A stretch of 64,000 nucleotides of DNA from Levilactobacillus mulengensis (GTDB taxonomy: Bacteria > Bacillota > Bacilli > Lactobacillales > Lactobacillaceae), in NCBI RefSeq assembly GCF_003946045.1, contig NZ_RHNW01000010.1, positions 54,299 to 118,298 of the forward strand. Direction: 5' to 3'. Below are positions 34,780-43,252 of the stretch, piece by piece. Position 1 is the stretch's first letter, and every line of letters starts with the position of its first letter. The notes under the pieces were generated by a model. That model searched no databases. It saw only the letters and a program-made list of their open reading frames with translations, and was not told the DNA's origin. Both the position numbers and the translations under genes were made by a program.

Positions 34780-35229
34780 TTAATCCACAACCGCCTCAAC
34801 GGGTGAGAATTCTTTTACCAGTTCGACGTGGACGTTGTCGCTGCCACTCATGAGTTTGGCGACGGGGCAACGGCGTTCGGCGAGATCCACCATGGCTTCA
34901 GCCGTGGCCTGATCGACACCGGGAATCCGAACCTGTGCGGTCACGTAAAATTGGAGCCCACGCGTGTCACGCGCCATTTCCACAATTGTATGGATTTGGG
35001 AGGTGTGGGGAATCCCTTTGCGTTTCTCGATGGCTTCCAGCGTGGCGTTCAGACAGGTGCTCAGGGCGAGCCCGACAAATTGTTCGGGGTTCGCACCCGG
35101 TTGGTCGGAGAGCGGATCAGTGGTTAAAACGTCCAATCCGCCTGGCACGTAGGAGTGGCTCTCCAGCCCATCGTCGTTGTTGGCAACGGTCCGGTAACGG
35201 GGTGGAAATTTTTTACGGTCAATGGCCAA
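34780..35229 (-). CDS. OsmC/Ohr family peroxidase-like protein
   Basis: A 149-residue OsmC-fold protein, a thiol peroxidase family acting on organic hydroperoxides. The two redox Cys are in ALSTCLNATLEA and AERRCPVAKLMSGSDNV. The start is TTG at 35229, ten bases after AAGAAGG; no ATG is available nearby. It is convergent with the MarR operon, so MarR control of it would have to act at a distance. Confidence 0.88.
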   Translation of the reverse strand: MAIDRKKFPPRYRTVANNDDGLESHSYVPGGLDVLTTDPLSDQPGANPEQFVGLALSTCLNATLEAIEKRKGIPHTSQIHTIVEMARDTRGLQFYVTAQVRIPGVDQATAEAMVDLAERRCPVAKLMSGSDNVHVELVKEFSPVEAVVD

Positions 35230-35618
35230 AAGGAATTACCTTCTTTCGTCTAGTCTACCCCTAGATTACGCCGATTAAGACGAAAAAACAACGGAAACGC
35301 TACGTAAGTGTAAGGGCTTTCCTAACGGCTAAACCAATGACGGTTAAGCCATTAAACAATTACGGCAAGTCAAGGTGGGACAAGCGTTCAACCGTTTGCA
35401 CACCACGACCATACCAATTATAGATTAAATGGTCTGAAATGCGGATTATCACGAAAGTAAACATTAGGCAAAAGCCCGCTAACCCGGGGGAATGACGTAA
35501 ACGGTTTTATGTAAAAGTTTTGTAATAATTGCGTAACGGGGGTAGACCACACCGGATTTTATGTTTATAATGTAGTCATTAAGTAGCAGACACTGGCGAA
35601 CAGTTTGGGGGGAGCCAA
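35230..35618. other. Intergenic region with promoter for the 59-residue gene
   Basis: No gene is seen. TATAAT at 35566-35571 lies about 50 bp before the small gene. The remainder includes short inverted repeats (GGTTTAGCC-like and CGGTTAAGCC) that I cannot interpret. Confidence 0.5.
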
Positions 35619-35798
35619 ATGTTAAACGAACAGCTATTAGATGAACGCAAGAAGTTCCAGATGATTACCTGGCGCGCGAAACAACACGGCGCCGAGGTGG
35701 TTGAGAAGAAAATGATGCAACAGTTTGCGGCAACCGTGGCGGAACAAAAAGCCATTGTTGCGGCGGCCCAACGGCGTGAGACGTCCGCGGTTAGTTAG
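35619..35798 (+). CDS. Small helical protein, 59 residues, unknown function
   Basis: It begins MLNEQLLDERKKFQMITW and is rich in Ala, Gln and Glu, so it is probably a single long helix or coiled coil. GGGGGGAG lies a few bases before the ATG, TATAAT upstream, and a compact terminator directly follows. No family is recognised. Confidence 0.65.
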   Translation: MLNEQLLDERKKFQMITWRAKQHGAEVVEKKMMQQFAATVAEQKAIVAAAQRRETSAVS

Positions 35799-35800
35799 GT

Positions 35801-35826
35801 AACTGGGGCTACCGAAGCCCTTTTGA
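35801..35826 (+). terminator. Terminator of the 59-residue gene
   Basis: GGGGCT pairs with AGCCC around ACCGA, followed by TTTT. The TTGACT at 35823-35828 just after it may be the -35 of the next gene. Confidence 0.6.
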
Positions 35827-35877
35827 CTAGTTACGCGGTGATTCGTGGTACGCTGTGACGAATTAGGGGGCTAGAAG

Positions 35878-35994
35878 ATGAAACGTCCAATGATGTATTA
35901 TGTTTATTACCTGAGTGGATGGTTGTTCATCGGCATCATGGCAGACGTGATTTACCACATGATTATGTTGTGGATCGCGGCTAGCCACATGTAA
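35878..35994 (+). CDS. Small membrane protein, 38 residues
   Basis: It starts MKRPMMYYVYYLSGWLF and is nearly all hydrophobic, one membrane helix with many Tyr, Met and Trp, ending WIAASHM. TTAGGGGG precedes the ATG and a perfect terminator follows 20 bp later. It is a possible stress-related or complex-stabilising microprotein; that is inference from size only. Confidence 0.65.
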   Translation: MKRPMMYYVYYLSGWLFIGIMADVIYHMIMLWIAASHM

Positions 35995-36011
35995 GTTCGC
36001 ACAATAAATGC

Positions 36012-36053
36012 TAAGAAGACCAAGTCCGAGATGACGGGCTTGGTCTTTTTTTG
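36012..36053 (+). terminator. Terminator of the 38-residue gene
   Basis: AAGACCAAGTCC pairs with GGGCTTGGTCTT, followed by seven T. Confidence 0.92.
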
Positions 36054-36069
36054 AAATTTTAGGTAATAA

Positions 36070-36203
36070 AAAAGCTAGTTACGTCGGACGCAACCAGCAG
36101 AATAGAAGTATGTGTACGGCTTCAATGGTGTTAATAATGGCTAAATGTCAATTAACTCCTCCAACGATTGAAGTCCCGTGGCAGGCTCTCACCTGAATAT
36201 GTA
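36070..36203 (-). ncRNA. Candidate short minus-strand transcript with possible toxin-like peptide remnant
   Basis: On the minus strand TTTACA (36232-36237), a 17-bp spacer and TATAAT (36209-36214) precede a transcript of about 130 nt ending in GCTGGTTGCGT/ACGTAACTAGC plus six T. It contains TTGGAGGAG, but the frame after it closes within seven codons. A neighbouring frame reads INTIEAVHILLFCWL, which recalls the start of small holin-like type I toxins. No proper start codon fits, so it may be a decayed module or a small RNA. Confidence 0.45.
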
Positions 36204-36257
36204 TCTTTATTATAACGTTGCCACGGGGGTCTGTAAACCTCAAATTTAAAGATTCAC

Positions 36258-36629
36258 TTAAAGGAATTGTGTTAGTAAAACGAGAAACGTCACTAATGCC
36301 GGCATTCCTTGGAACCAAAAAATCGACTTTTTAACGGTGAGACTCCCATAAATAGCAACTATCACAATGTAGACCAGTAACAGCGCCGTCGTGATCAGCC
36401 GGGGTTGGCCAGTGAGCACCCACTGACTCACGAGGAGGACAACTGCCAACATGCCATTGTAGATACCCATGTTACCGAGGGCGGCTTTGGCGGGGGCCTG
36501 GTTGACGAAGCTCAGGGGCATGTCGAATAGCTTGGCTTGTTGTTCAGGTTTACCAAAGATTTCCAGGCCCATAATCACGAGGTGTTCAATGGCGACAAAA
36601 TAAATTAAGAATGTTAAAATTATAATCAT
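36258..36629 (-). CDS. DUF1304 family membrane protein
   Basis: A 123-residue protein with four membrane helices. The family pattern IEHLVIMGLEIFGKPEQQAKLF near the start and ALGNMGIYNGMLAV in the middle is clear. AGAAGGC precedes the ATG. It is a single gene in a divergent position to the AP2-domain gene. Function unknown. Confidence 0.85.
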   Translation of the reverse strand: MIIILTFLIYFVAIEHLVIMGLEIFGKPEQQAKLFDMPLSFVNQAPAKAALGNMGIYNGMLAVVLLVSQWVLTGQPRLITTALLLVYIVIVAIYGSLTVKKSIFWFQGMPALVTFLVLLTQFL

Positions 36630-36854
36630 TATAATTGCCTTCTTCTATCTGAGTTAGTATAGTGGAAATTGGATAACGGATAACGGTGTGGGTAATCATT
36701 CATTCAGATCAAAAATATTTGCCACTTTAAGCTAATTTTTAGTTTGGCGTGTAGAATAGTTAAGTGAGGATAAATTTACCAGGACCACCTGGGTCATTCA
36801 CGGGGAGAATGGCGTCACACCAAGACTTTTGAAATTATGAATGGAGGAATTCCC

Positions 36855-37349
36855 ATGAGACTCCTAGACTTAAGTGGACAACAATTCGGCAGACTGACGG
36901 TTATCCGTCGTGACGGCACGGCTAAGAATGGTAACGCGACGTGGCTGTGTAAATGTAACTGTGGCAACCTGGTCACAGTTGATAGTTACCGGTTGCGGCA
37001 CGGGATTACGGTGAGCTGTGGGTGTTACCGGCGAGATGTTAGTAAAGACCGGCTCACCAAGGATCCCCGGACCCGCAAACAAATTGGTAACGCCATGAAC
37101 CTGCCATTAGTGAATGGTAGCAACGTTGCGGCACTGACAAAGATTAGCTCCCGGAACATTTCCGGCGTTATCGGCGTCAGCTTCGACAAGCGTTCTGGCA
37201 AATGGGCTGCACGTCTATTCTACCATGGCCGTTACATTTTAAACCAGACTTTTACCGACTTTTATGATGCTGTTGATGCCCGGAAACAGGCTGAGAAACA
37301 GTTGGCTAAAAACGACGAATTGAAGTTAAAGACCTCCGCTGAAGGTTAA
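36855..37349 (+). CDS. AP2-domain DNA-binding protein with N-terminal Cys-rich region
   Basis: A 164-residue protein. Residues 1-60 (FGRLTVIRRDG, then CKCNCGNLV and VSCGCYRRD) form a zinc-ribbon-like element common in phage proteins; residues 100-150 are an AP2-type fold (SGVIGVSFDKRSGKWAARLFYHGR). No HNH nuclease core lies between, unlike many phage AP2 proteins. GGAGG lies seven bases before the ATG at 36855. No other phage genes are near, so it looks like a solitary transferred gene. Role: sequence-specific DNA binding, target unknown. Confidence 0.78.
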   Translation: MRLLDLSGQQFGRLTVIRRDGTAKNGNATWLCKCNCGNLVTVDSYRLRHGITVSCGCYRRDVSKDRLTKDPRTRKQIGNAMNLPLVNGSNVAALTKISSRNISGVIGVSFDKRSGKWAARLFYHGRYILNQTFTDFYDAVDARKQAEKQLAKNDELKLKTSAEG

Positions 37350-37427
37350 ATCAGCACGCTTAACCAGCAAAGAAATAGAAGCCAAAATGAGTCGTTTCCG
37401 ATCAGTCGGGAGCGACTTTTTTGGTGC

Positions 37428-37687
37428 ATCAAGGCTGGTGACGAGGCGCCTAGTCGCGGAGCTGGTCGTTCCCGGCGGCGGGTTCAAAACGCCCGGCTAT
37501 GGGGTCGGTTCCAGACGAAAGGCGGTCTTCCACCTCACCTTTGAGCCTGGGGAGCGGTCTCAAAGGTTGCCCCGTGGACTAGGCTAGCAAAGAACGCCAG
37601 CCAAGACCACCGACACAGCCGGGCATTTTGACCCACCTCTGGTCACTGACACTTTCCGGCCCGCGCGTCATCACCAGCCCTGATGGT
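37428..37687 (+). repeat. Structured repeat family, type A, copy 4
   Basis: Full copy: AAGGCTGGTGACGAGGCGC on the left, GCGCGTCATCACCAGCCC on the right. Outer arms are GTTCAAAACGCCCGGCT and AGCCGGGCATTTTGAC. Inside are CCTTTGAG/CTCAAAGG with loop CCTGGGGAGCGGT, and AGGCT-GC/GC-AGCC. Confidence 0.87.
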
Positions 37688-37702
37688 TTTTGTTCTGTAT
37701 TT

Positions 37703-37919
37703 GTTTTCGTTCCCGACGGTAAGCTCAAGGGGCCCTGCTGTGGGGGTCGGTTCCAGACGAAGGGCGGTCTTTCACCTCAACTTTGAGCCAAGAAGCGGTC
37801 TCAAAGGTTGCCCCGTGGACTAGGTCGGGAAGGGACTCCGACCTAGTCCACCGACACAGCTGGTCGCCTTGGCTCACCTCTGGTCACTCCCACAACTGGC
37901 TCATCTTCACCAGCCCTGT
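37703..37919 (+). repeat. Structured repeat family, type A, copy 5 (tandem with copy 4)
   Basis: CGTTCCCGACGG at the left, CCTCTGGTCACTCCC and TCATCTTCACCAGCCCTG at the right. CTTTGAG/CTCAAAG has loop CCAAGAAGCGGT; TAGGTCGG/CCGACCTA is the third stem. No gene lies from 37350 to 38290. Confidence 0.85.
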
Positions 37920-38192
37920 AAGTTGAAATTGGTTTGGTTCTGTGCGCGTTTAAAGTAGTGGTGAGCTCTAAGATTTCTGATCGTTTTGTGATAAGCCGCT
38001 TGGTTTCTGTATTTCCTAATTTCTGTGAGGCAGAGTGGATAGAAACTTTTTTGATCTACGACCAGATTGTCTGTGGAAATATGCGGTGAACTTGAGAAAA
38101 ACATGGTAAGCTTGATGCAATTAAGAATAGTGAGTGGCATCGAGTAGCGTTAAGGACGAAATAACCACAGTGAAAAAATTGTTGAGTCGGTG

Positions 38193-38250
38193 AATGGGCC
38201 CCATAGCAGGCAACCTTGAACGCGCCGGCGGGAACGACGGCAGCTGTGCA
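38193..38250 (-). repeat. Structured repeat family, truncated copy before fumC
   Basis: Only the last part is present: GGCCCCATAGCAGG, CCTTGAACGCGCCGGCGGGAACG. It lies 40 bp before the fumC start. Confidence 0.65.
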
Positions 38251-38290
38251 CATTCACCAGAGAGAGACTTTTTTGGGAGGAAATTAAACA

Positions 38291-39676
38291 ATGACCTATC
38301 GAGAAGAAGCAGATACGTTGGGCACCGTCAAAGTGCCCGCCGACGCCTTGTGGGGCGCACAAACGGAACGAAGCCGGCACAATTTCACGACCGGACCCTT
38401 GATGCCCCTGGTGTTGATTCGGGCGTTGATTCAGCTGAAGCGGGCCGCTGCGGTGGCTAACCGTGATTTGGGCGAAGTCCGCGAGGCTAAGGCTAACCTG
38501 ATTATTCAGGCAGCGGACCAACTGTTGGCGTTGCCCGATGACCAGCTGCAACGGGATTTTCCGCTTCACGTCTACCAAACGGGGTCGGGCACACAGACCA
38601 ACATGAACGTTAACGAAGTGCTGGCGCATCAGACGGCCAAGCTCGACCCGACCAGCGGGGTGCTGGCCAACGATGACGTCAATCACAGTCAGAGCTCCAA
38701 TGATACCTTTCCAACGGCCATGGCGATTACCGCACGGATGGCCTTACAGCCGGTATTGGCGGCGACACAACACTTGATTGCCGAGCTGACGGCTAAACAA
38801 ACGGCGTACTGGCAGATTGTTAAGATTGGCCGGACCCATTTACAGGATGCCACGCCGCTCACCTTTGGCCAGGAAATCAGTGGCTGGGTCAGCATGCTCC
38901 AACACGACGTCGACTACCTTGAATCGCTCCAGGATACCCTCTTGGAACTCCCAATCGGGGGCACGGCCGTGGGTACCGGACTGAACGCGGCGCCTGGATT
39001 TGATGTGGCCGTTGCCGCCCAACTCAGCCAAGCCTACGGGCAACCCTTTACGGCTAAGACCAACAAGTTCTTTGGGCTGGCCGCGCATTCTGGGTTGACC
39101 GTGGTGCACGGCGCGTTGAGGACGTTGGCTGGGGACCTGTTGAAGATTGCCAACGACGTCCGTTTTCTGGCGAGTGGCCCGCGGGCCGGCTATGGCGAGC
39201 TGAACATTCCCGCTAACGAACCGGGGTCATCCATCATGCCGGGCAAGGTGAACCCGACGCAGGCGGAGGCGCTGACCATGGCGGCAACGCGGGTGATGGG
39301 CAACGACGTCACGATTAGTGTGGCCGCTTCCCAGGGGAATTTTGAAATGAACGTGTACAAGCCGGTCATCATTGCCGCCTTTTTGGAATCGACGGATCTC
39401 CTGACGGGGACGATGCAGAGCTTTGCGGATAAGCTGATTCACGGACTGACGGTCAATCAGACACGCATGACCGAACTGGTCGACCGCTCACTGATGACGG
39501 TGACGGCACTGTCGCCCCACATCGGCTACCACGCCAGTGCGGCGATTGCCCAAGCGGCGGAACAACACGGCTGGACGCTACGTGAGGCGGCGTTAAAGTC
39601 AGGTGACGTGACCGCCGAACAGTTTGAGCAGTGGGTCGATCCGTTGGCCATGACGAACGTGAACCGACCAGAATAG
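38291..39676 (+). CDS. fumC: Fumarate hydratase, class II
   Basis: A 461-residue homotetrameric enzyme interconverting fumarate and malate. Conserved regions are SGTQTNMNVNEV, VNHSQSSNDTFPTAM, KIGRTHLQDATPLTFGQEISGW, GGTAVGTGLN and the signature GSSIMPGKVNPTQ. All catalytic residues of the fumarase/aspartase superfamily are visible. TTGGGAGG precedes the ATG. No other citric acid cycle genes are near; in lactobacilli this enzyme serves malate/fumarate/succinate interconversion. Confidence 0.95.
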   Translation: MTYREEADTLGTVKVPADALWGAQTERSRHNFTTGPLMPLVLIRALIQLKRAAAVANRDLGEVREAKANLIIQAADQLLALPDDQLQRDFPLHVYQTGSGTQTNMNVNEVLAHQTAKLDPTSGVLANDDVNHSQSSNDTFPTAMAITARMALQPVLAATQHLIAELTAKQTAYWQIVKIGRTHLQDATPLTFGQEISGWVSMLQHDVDYLESLQDTLLELPIGGTAVGTGLNAAPGFDVAVAAQLSQAYGQPFTAKTNKFFGLAAHSGLTVVHGALRTLAGDLLKIANDVRFLASGPRAGYGELNIPANEPGSSIMPGKVNPTQAEALTMAATRVMGNDVTISVAASQGNFEMNVYKPVIIAAFLESTDLLTGTMQSFADKLIHGLTVNQTRMTELVDRSLMTVTALSPHIGYHASAAIAQAAEQHGWTLREAALKSGDVTAEQFEQWVDPLAMTNVNRPE

Positions 39677-39747
39677 AAAATGTTGAGGGGGTCGTCCAGG
39701 CGGGCGGCCTTTTTTGTGCCAACGTTTTAGTTATCCCCAACTTTCGG

Positions 39748-39787
39748 TATAATGCGGCTAGAGAAACTTTTTTCAGAAAAAACGTTA
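39748..39787 (+). promoter_or_regulatory. Two candidate promoters of the sigma/anti-sigma operon
   Basis: TATAAT at 39748-39753 fits a housekeeping promoter. GAAAC (39763-39767) and CGTTA (39783-39787), 15 bp apart, resemble an ECF-type promoter and suggest autoregulation. Confidence 0.45.
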
Positions 39788-39835
39788 CCTTTGGGCGAGT
39801 CGTTCGTTATCTCAGTGAGAGGGGGAGGCAGCAGG

Positions 39836-40312
39836 ATGCAGCTACAGGCGTATCAAAAATTAGTCACGCAACTGGCAGTCGAGCTGCAGCGCTACCTGAT
39901 CAGCCGCGGGGCACAACGGGAGACGGCGGCGGACATCGTGCAAGACGTGTTTGTGAAGGTCTTGGAAATGGAGCTGGTCTTGCCACCGGACAAGCTGCGG
40001 CCATACCTGTACCGGGTGGCCTGGTCCACCTACCTGGATCAGTATCGGCGTGACCAGCGTTATGGAGATTTGGTCGAGAAATACTTACGCCCGGAAATGG
40101 TGACCCGGCAACCACCCGTTGAAGATTCCTTGGGACCGGCGCTGGCAAAGCTGTCGGCCAAGGAACGCCGCTTGTTACTGTTGCGGTACGATCAGGAGCT
40201 ATCGATGGCCGCCATTGCCCAGGAGTTACGGATTCGCCCGGCAGCCGTAAAGATGCGCCTGCAACGCGTTTATCGCAAGTTGGAAAGAATATTGAGGAGT
40301 GAGGAAGCATGA
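39836..40312 (+). CDS. ECF-like sigma-70 family RNA polymerase sigma factor
   Basis: A 158-residue sigma factor with only regions 2 and 4. Region 2: RETAADIVQDVFVKVLEMELVLPPDKLRPYLYRVAWSTYLDQYRRDQ. Region 4: LSAKERRLLLLRYDQELSMAAIAQELRIRPAAVKMRLQRVYRKL. The ATG at 39836 follows GGGGGAGG; an upstream in-frame extension covers the promoters. The stop overlaps the next gene by four bases, giving the usual sigma/anti-sigma pair. Cell-envelope stress response is inferred from family. Confidence 0.9.
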   Translation: MQLQAYQKLVTQLAVELQRYLISRGAQRETAADIVQDVFVKVLEMELVLPPDKLRPYLYRVAWSTYLDQYRRDQRYGDLVEKYLRPEMVTRQPPVEDSLGPALAKLSAKERRLLLLRYDQELSMAAIAQELRIRPAAVKMRLQRVYRKLERILRSEEA

Positions 40313-41220
40313 ATGAGGAGCAACAATTTCAAAAACTAGCGCGCCGGGTCAAGTGGCGTCGTTGGAGCATCACAATCGGCTTGATTCTGGTGATCATGGT
40401 CGGTGGGGGACTGGCCTTTGTCCAAATGACCAGGGTCAAGGCTAAGCGGGCGTCCGATGAGATCAATCGGTCGTTTGACGTGATCAACGCGGTGCTGTCT
40501 CCCAACATTCAAATCAGTGATCAATTTTTGGAGAATAGCGATTTCTTTGGGGGCACCGTGGTCAGTCACCGCTATAAGGATATTGACGGGGCCCGCGAGA
40601 ATTGGTCCGCCAATCGGGGGCCGTATACCTGGTTGCTGGGCCGTGGGGGCGGCTTTTCGAATGCCACGGACATCAGCGACACGGCGGCCTATGACCGCAT
40701 TACCCAACACAAAATTCCGCTCTTCTACAACGTTAATCGGCAGAAGTCCGAGGTTCAGCGCGCCCACGAGGTCCGGCAGGTCGTGCGACAGAAACATTAC
40801 CTGGCTGAGGTCGCTCTGACCTTTGACCACCGACTGACCCTGAAACAAATTAACGCCAAGTTGCCGGCCGGCGTTCACGCCAACTGGTACTGGGCCGGCG
40901 TTTCTGGCAAGGCCGACGCCACCATCATGGACAATAATTTTGTTGGCTTCCAGGGAGCTAGCCAGGCCAAATTCACCGCGGAAAACTACCGGTGGTTCCG
41001 TCACGAGGCCCTGTCCACTGCGAGTGGGATGACGTATAACAATTTTGACGTGCTCGCCTACGCCAACCACTTTGCCAAACGCTATCCCAAGCTGGATCAG
41101 GCCAAATTTGCCGGCGTGATCGTGACCGGGAAGAGTGCCGCGTTTAAACCCTTGACGCAAGCCAAGTGGGTCGCAACCAGCTCTGTCGGCTATTTTCAAC
41201 CGGATACGGGCATAAAATGA
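40309..41220 (+). CDS. Anti-sigma factor, membrane-bound (sigma factor regulator family)
   Basis: A 303-residue protein: a short cytoplasmic N-terminal part with basic residues (ARRVKWRRWS), one membrane helix (about 23-45) and a large outer domain. The order matches sigma-factor-regulator proteins with N- and C-terminal conserved parts that hold an ECF sigma factor at the membrane. Translation is coupled to the sigma gene by ATGA. The signal sensed is unknown. Confidence 0.83.
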   Translation: MNEEQQFQKLARRVKWRRWSITIGLILVIMVGGGLAFVQMTRVKAKRASDEINRSFDVINAVLSPNIQISDQFLENSDFFGGTVVSHRYKDIDGARENWSANRGPYTWLLGRGGGFSNATDISDTAAYDRITQHKIPLFYNVNRQKSEVQRAHEVRQVVRQKHYLAEVALTFDHRLTLKQINAKLPAGVHANWYWAGVSGKADATIMDNNFVGFQGASQAKFTAENYRWFRHEALSTASGMTYNNFDVLAYANHFAKRYPKLDQAKFAGVIVTGKSAAFKPLTQAKWVATSSVGYFQPDTGIK

Positions 41221-41239
41221 AAATTAGATTAAAAACTCC

Positions 41240-41568
41240 TTGACATATTTCTCATCAAAGTCTAATCTTATCTTCAAGCTAGATTGCAGGTAAATAATTA
41301 GCGTTGATGAAGACGATTAGATTGGTGCGGCACTGACCAGCGACTCCCGTTTGGTGTGAGGGGAGACAGGCCCCCGGTCGAAAATCACTTCGGAGTGAAG
41401 TGGTGAAGAAATTTTTTCTAGTAACCGCGTTGGTGGCACCCATTATCGTGCGAGCGGATTGTCCCGGGCAGTCCGTTAAGTGACGACTTAAGGTCGTAAA
41501 TGAGGTGGTACCGCGCGTTGAGCGCCCTTAGCAGAAGTAAAATTCTGTTGAGGGTGCTCTTTTTTTAC
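41240..41568 (+). promoter_or_regulatory. T-box riboswitch controlling the peptide-binding lipoprotein
   Basis: The promoter TTGACA (41240-41245), a 17-bp spacer and TAATCT (41263-41268) starts a leader. It shows the K-turn region GATGAAGACGAT, an apical loop with TTTGGTG, the T-box core AATGAGGTGGTACCGCG (41499-41515) and a terminator GCGCCCTTAGCAGAA/TTCTGTTGAGGGTGC with seven T. The specifier is uncertain: ATC (Ile) in GAAAATCAC is my best reading. Confidence 0.88.
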
Positions 41569-41616
41569 CACGGCAGCTAAAGGCTTACCAGAATATGAAA
41601 AGTTTGGAGGGATTCG

Positions 41617-43239
41617 ATGGATAAGAGATTTGGATTAGGATTGTTGGGATTAATGGTGGTTGGTACCTTAGCCGGTTGTGGGTCAAGCAAGTCGGCGACC
41701 AACCAGAACAAGGCGTTGAACGTGACCATGCCAGCCGAGCTACAAACGGCTGACCCCAATAAGGCCACGGATGCGTACTCATTTTACATGATGAAACAGA
41801 CCACTGAAGGTTTATATCGTCAGGACAATAACGGTAAGGTGGTCGCAGCGATTGCCACCAAAGTTGTGAAGCCCACGAACAATGGGAAGACCTATACGTT
41901 TACGCTGCGCCACGATGCCAAATGGAGCAACGGCGACCAAGTCACGGCCCAGGATTTCGTCGAGTCTTTCCGCCGGCAGGTCGATCCAACGACTAAGGCG
42001 CAATACGCCAACCGGTTTGCCACGTTTGTGAATTACGATGCCGTTCAGAAGGGCACGAAACAACCGTCCGCGTTAGGCGTTAAGGCGTTGGGCAAATACA
42101 AATTACAAGTGAACCTGACCCGCCAGAACCCGTCCTTCAATTACGAAGCGGCGACCGAATACCTGCCCGTCAACCGGACCCTGGTTAAAAAGTACGGCGC
42201 CAAGTACGGGACCAACTCCAATCGCGTTGTGGCCAATGGGCCGTACGTGCTGAAAAAGTGGAACGGGACCAAGGACAATTGGGTCTACGTGAAGAACAAC
42301 AAGTACTACGATGCCAAGAGCGTCAAGATCAAGAAGGTCAACGTGCAAGTGGTCAAGACCGACTCGACGGCTGAAAAGTTATTCGCCGCCGGCAAGGTTC
42401 AAGAAACCAAGATTTCCGGCACCACGGTCACCGGGACGGCCAACAACGCCAAACTGAAGAAGCAGATGCGTAAGACGTTAACGACGGCCGTGTCCATCCA
42501 ATACTTCAACACCAAAACGCAGTTGGGTGGCAATCAAAACTTCCGGACCGCGGCTAGCCTGGCCATCAACCGGAAAGAATTAACCACTAAGGTCAACCAG
42601 GATGGGTCCGTGCCATTGAAGAACATGGTGGCCCAAGGGGTTGCCAAGGACCCGAACAACGGCAAGGACTTCGCCGTCAGCACCGGGAACTACACGCCAC
42701 ACAACGATGCCAAGGCCAAGCAACTCTGGAACAAGGCCAAGCAGGAATTGGGCGGGGGTAAATTTAACATCACGCTTCTGACCAATGATTCCGACGGTTC
42801 CAAGAACGTGGCCGAATACATCCAAAGTCAATGGCAAAAGGATATGCCGGGACTGACCGTCACGATTTCCTCGATGCCACTGACGCAACAGATCAACAAG
42901 ATGTTCAAGGGCAACTTTGACGTTTCCACGTTCGGCTGGACCGGGGATGAACCAGACCCAACCACCGACCTCGACCTGTTCATGAAGGGCAACTCCATCA
43001 ACTTCTCGAACTACGTGGATAAGAAATACAACCAATTGATGCTGGCCGCCCAAACGGAAACCAACGCCAAGAAGCGGTTTGCGCTTTTGAAGGAAGCCAG
43101 TCAACGGCTGTCTAAGCTGGGCGTGTTCAACCCACTGTACCAGCAAGCTCAAGTCAACCTGGTCAGCGACAAGGTCGGGGGCGTGAAGTACAGCACCTTC
43201 AGTACCGCCGCCCAATACCGTTACGCTTACTGGAAATAA
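41617..43239 (+). CDS. Oligopeptide ABC transporter substrate-binding lipoprotein (OppA-like)
   Basis: A 540-residue family 5 binding protein. The lipobox is TLAGC (Cys21). Family segments include LQTADPNKATDAYSFYMMKQTTEGLY, KTYTFTLRHDAKWSNGDQVTAQDFVESFRRQVDP, VANGPYVLKKW and the C-terminal FGWTGDEPDPTTDLDLF. It captures peptides outside the cell. No permease or ATPase genes follow, so it must use a transporter encoded elsewhere. T-box control means it is made when one amino acid is scarce. Confidence 0.93.
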   Translation: MDKRFGLGLLGLMVVGTLAGCGSSKSATNQNKALNVTMPAELQTADPNKATDAYSFYMMKQTTEGLYRQDNNGKVVAAIATKVVKPTNNGKTYTFTLRHDAKWSNGDQVTAQDFVESFRRQVDPTTKAQYANRFATFVNYDAVQKGTKQPSALGVKALGKYKLQVNLTRQNPSFNYEAATEYLPVNRTLVKKYGAKYGTNSNRVVANGPYVLKKWNGTKDNWVYVKNNKYYDAKSVKIKKVNVQVVKTDSTAEKLFAAGKVQETKISGTTVTGTANNAKLKKQMRKTLTTAVSIQYFNTKTQLGGNQNFRTAASLAINRKELTTKVNQDGSVPLKNMVAQGVAKDPNNGKDFAVSTGNYTPHNDAKAKQLWNKAKQELGGGKFNITLLTNDSDGSKNVAEYIQSQWQKDMPGLTVTISSMPLTQQINKMFKGNFDVSTFGWTGDEPDPTTDLDLFMKGNSINFSNYVDKKYNQLMLAAQTETNAKKRFALLKEASQRLSKLGVFNPLYQQAQVNLVSDKVGGVKYSTFSTAAQYRYAYWK

Positions 43240-43252
43240 CGGGTTTGATTGA

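Noticed and set aside
36855..37349. Prophage suggested by the AP2-domain gene
   Set aside because: No integrase, repressor, packaging or structural genes are found nearby.
37400..37920. CRISPR array suggested by repeated motifs
   Set aside because: Repeats are long, unequal, inverted and spread between genes; there are no regular spacers and no cas genes. The only related nuclease is TnpB.
39683..39718. Strong terminator after fumC
   Set aside because: The stem before the T-run has several mismatches and wobble pairs; too weak to list as a terminator.
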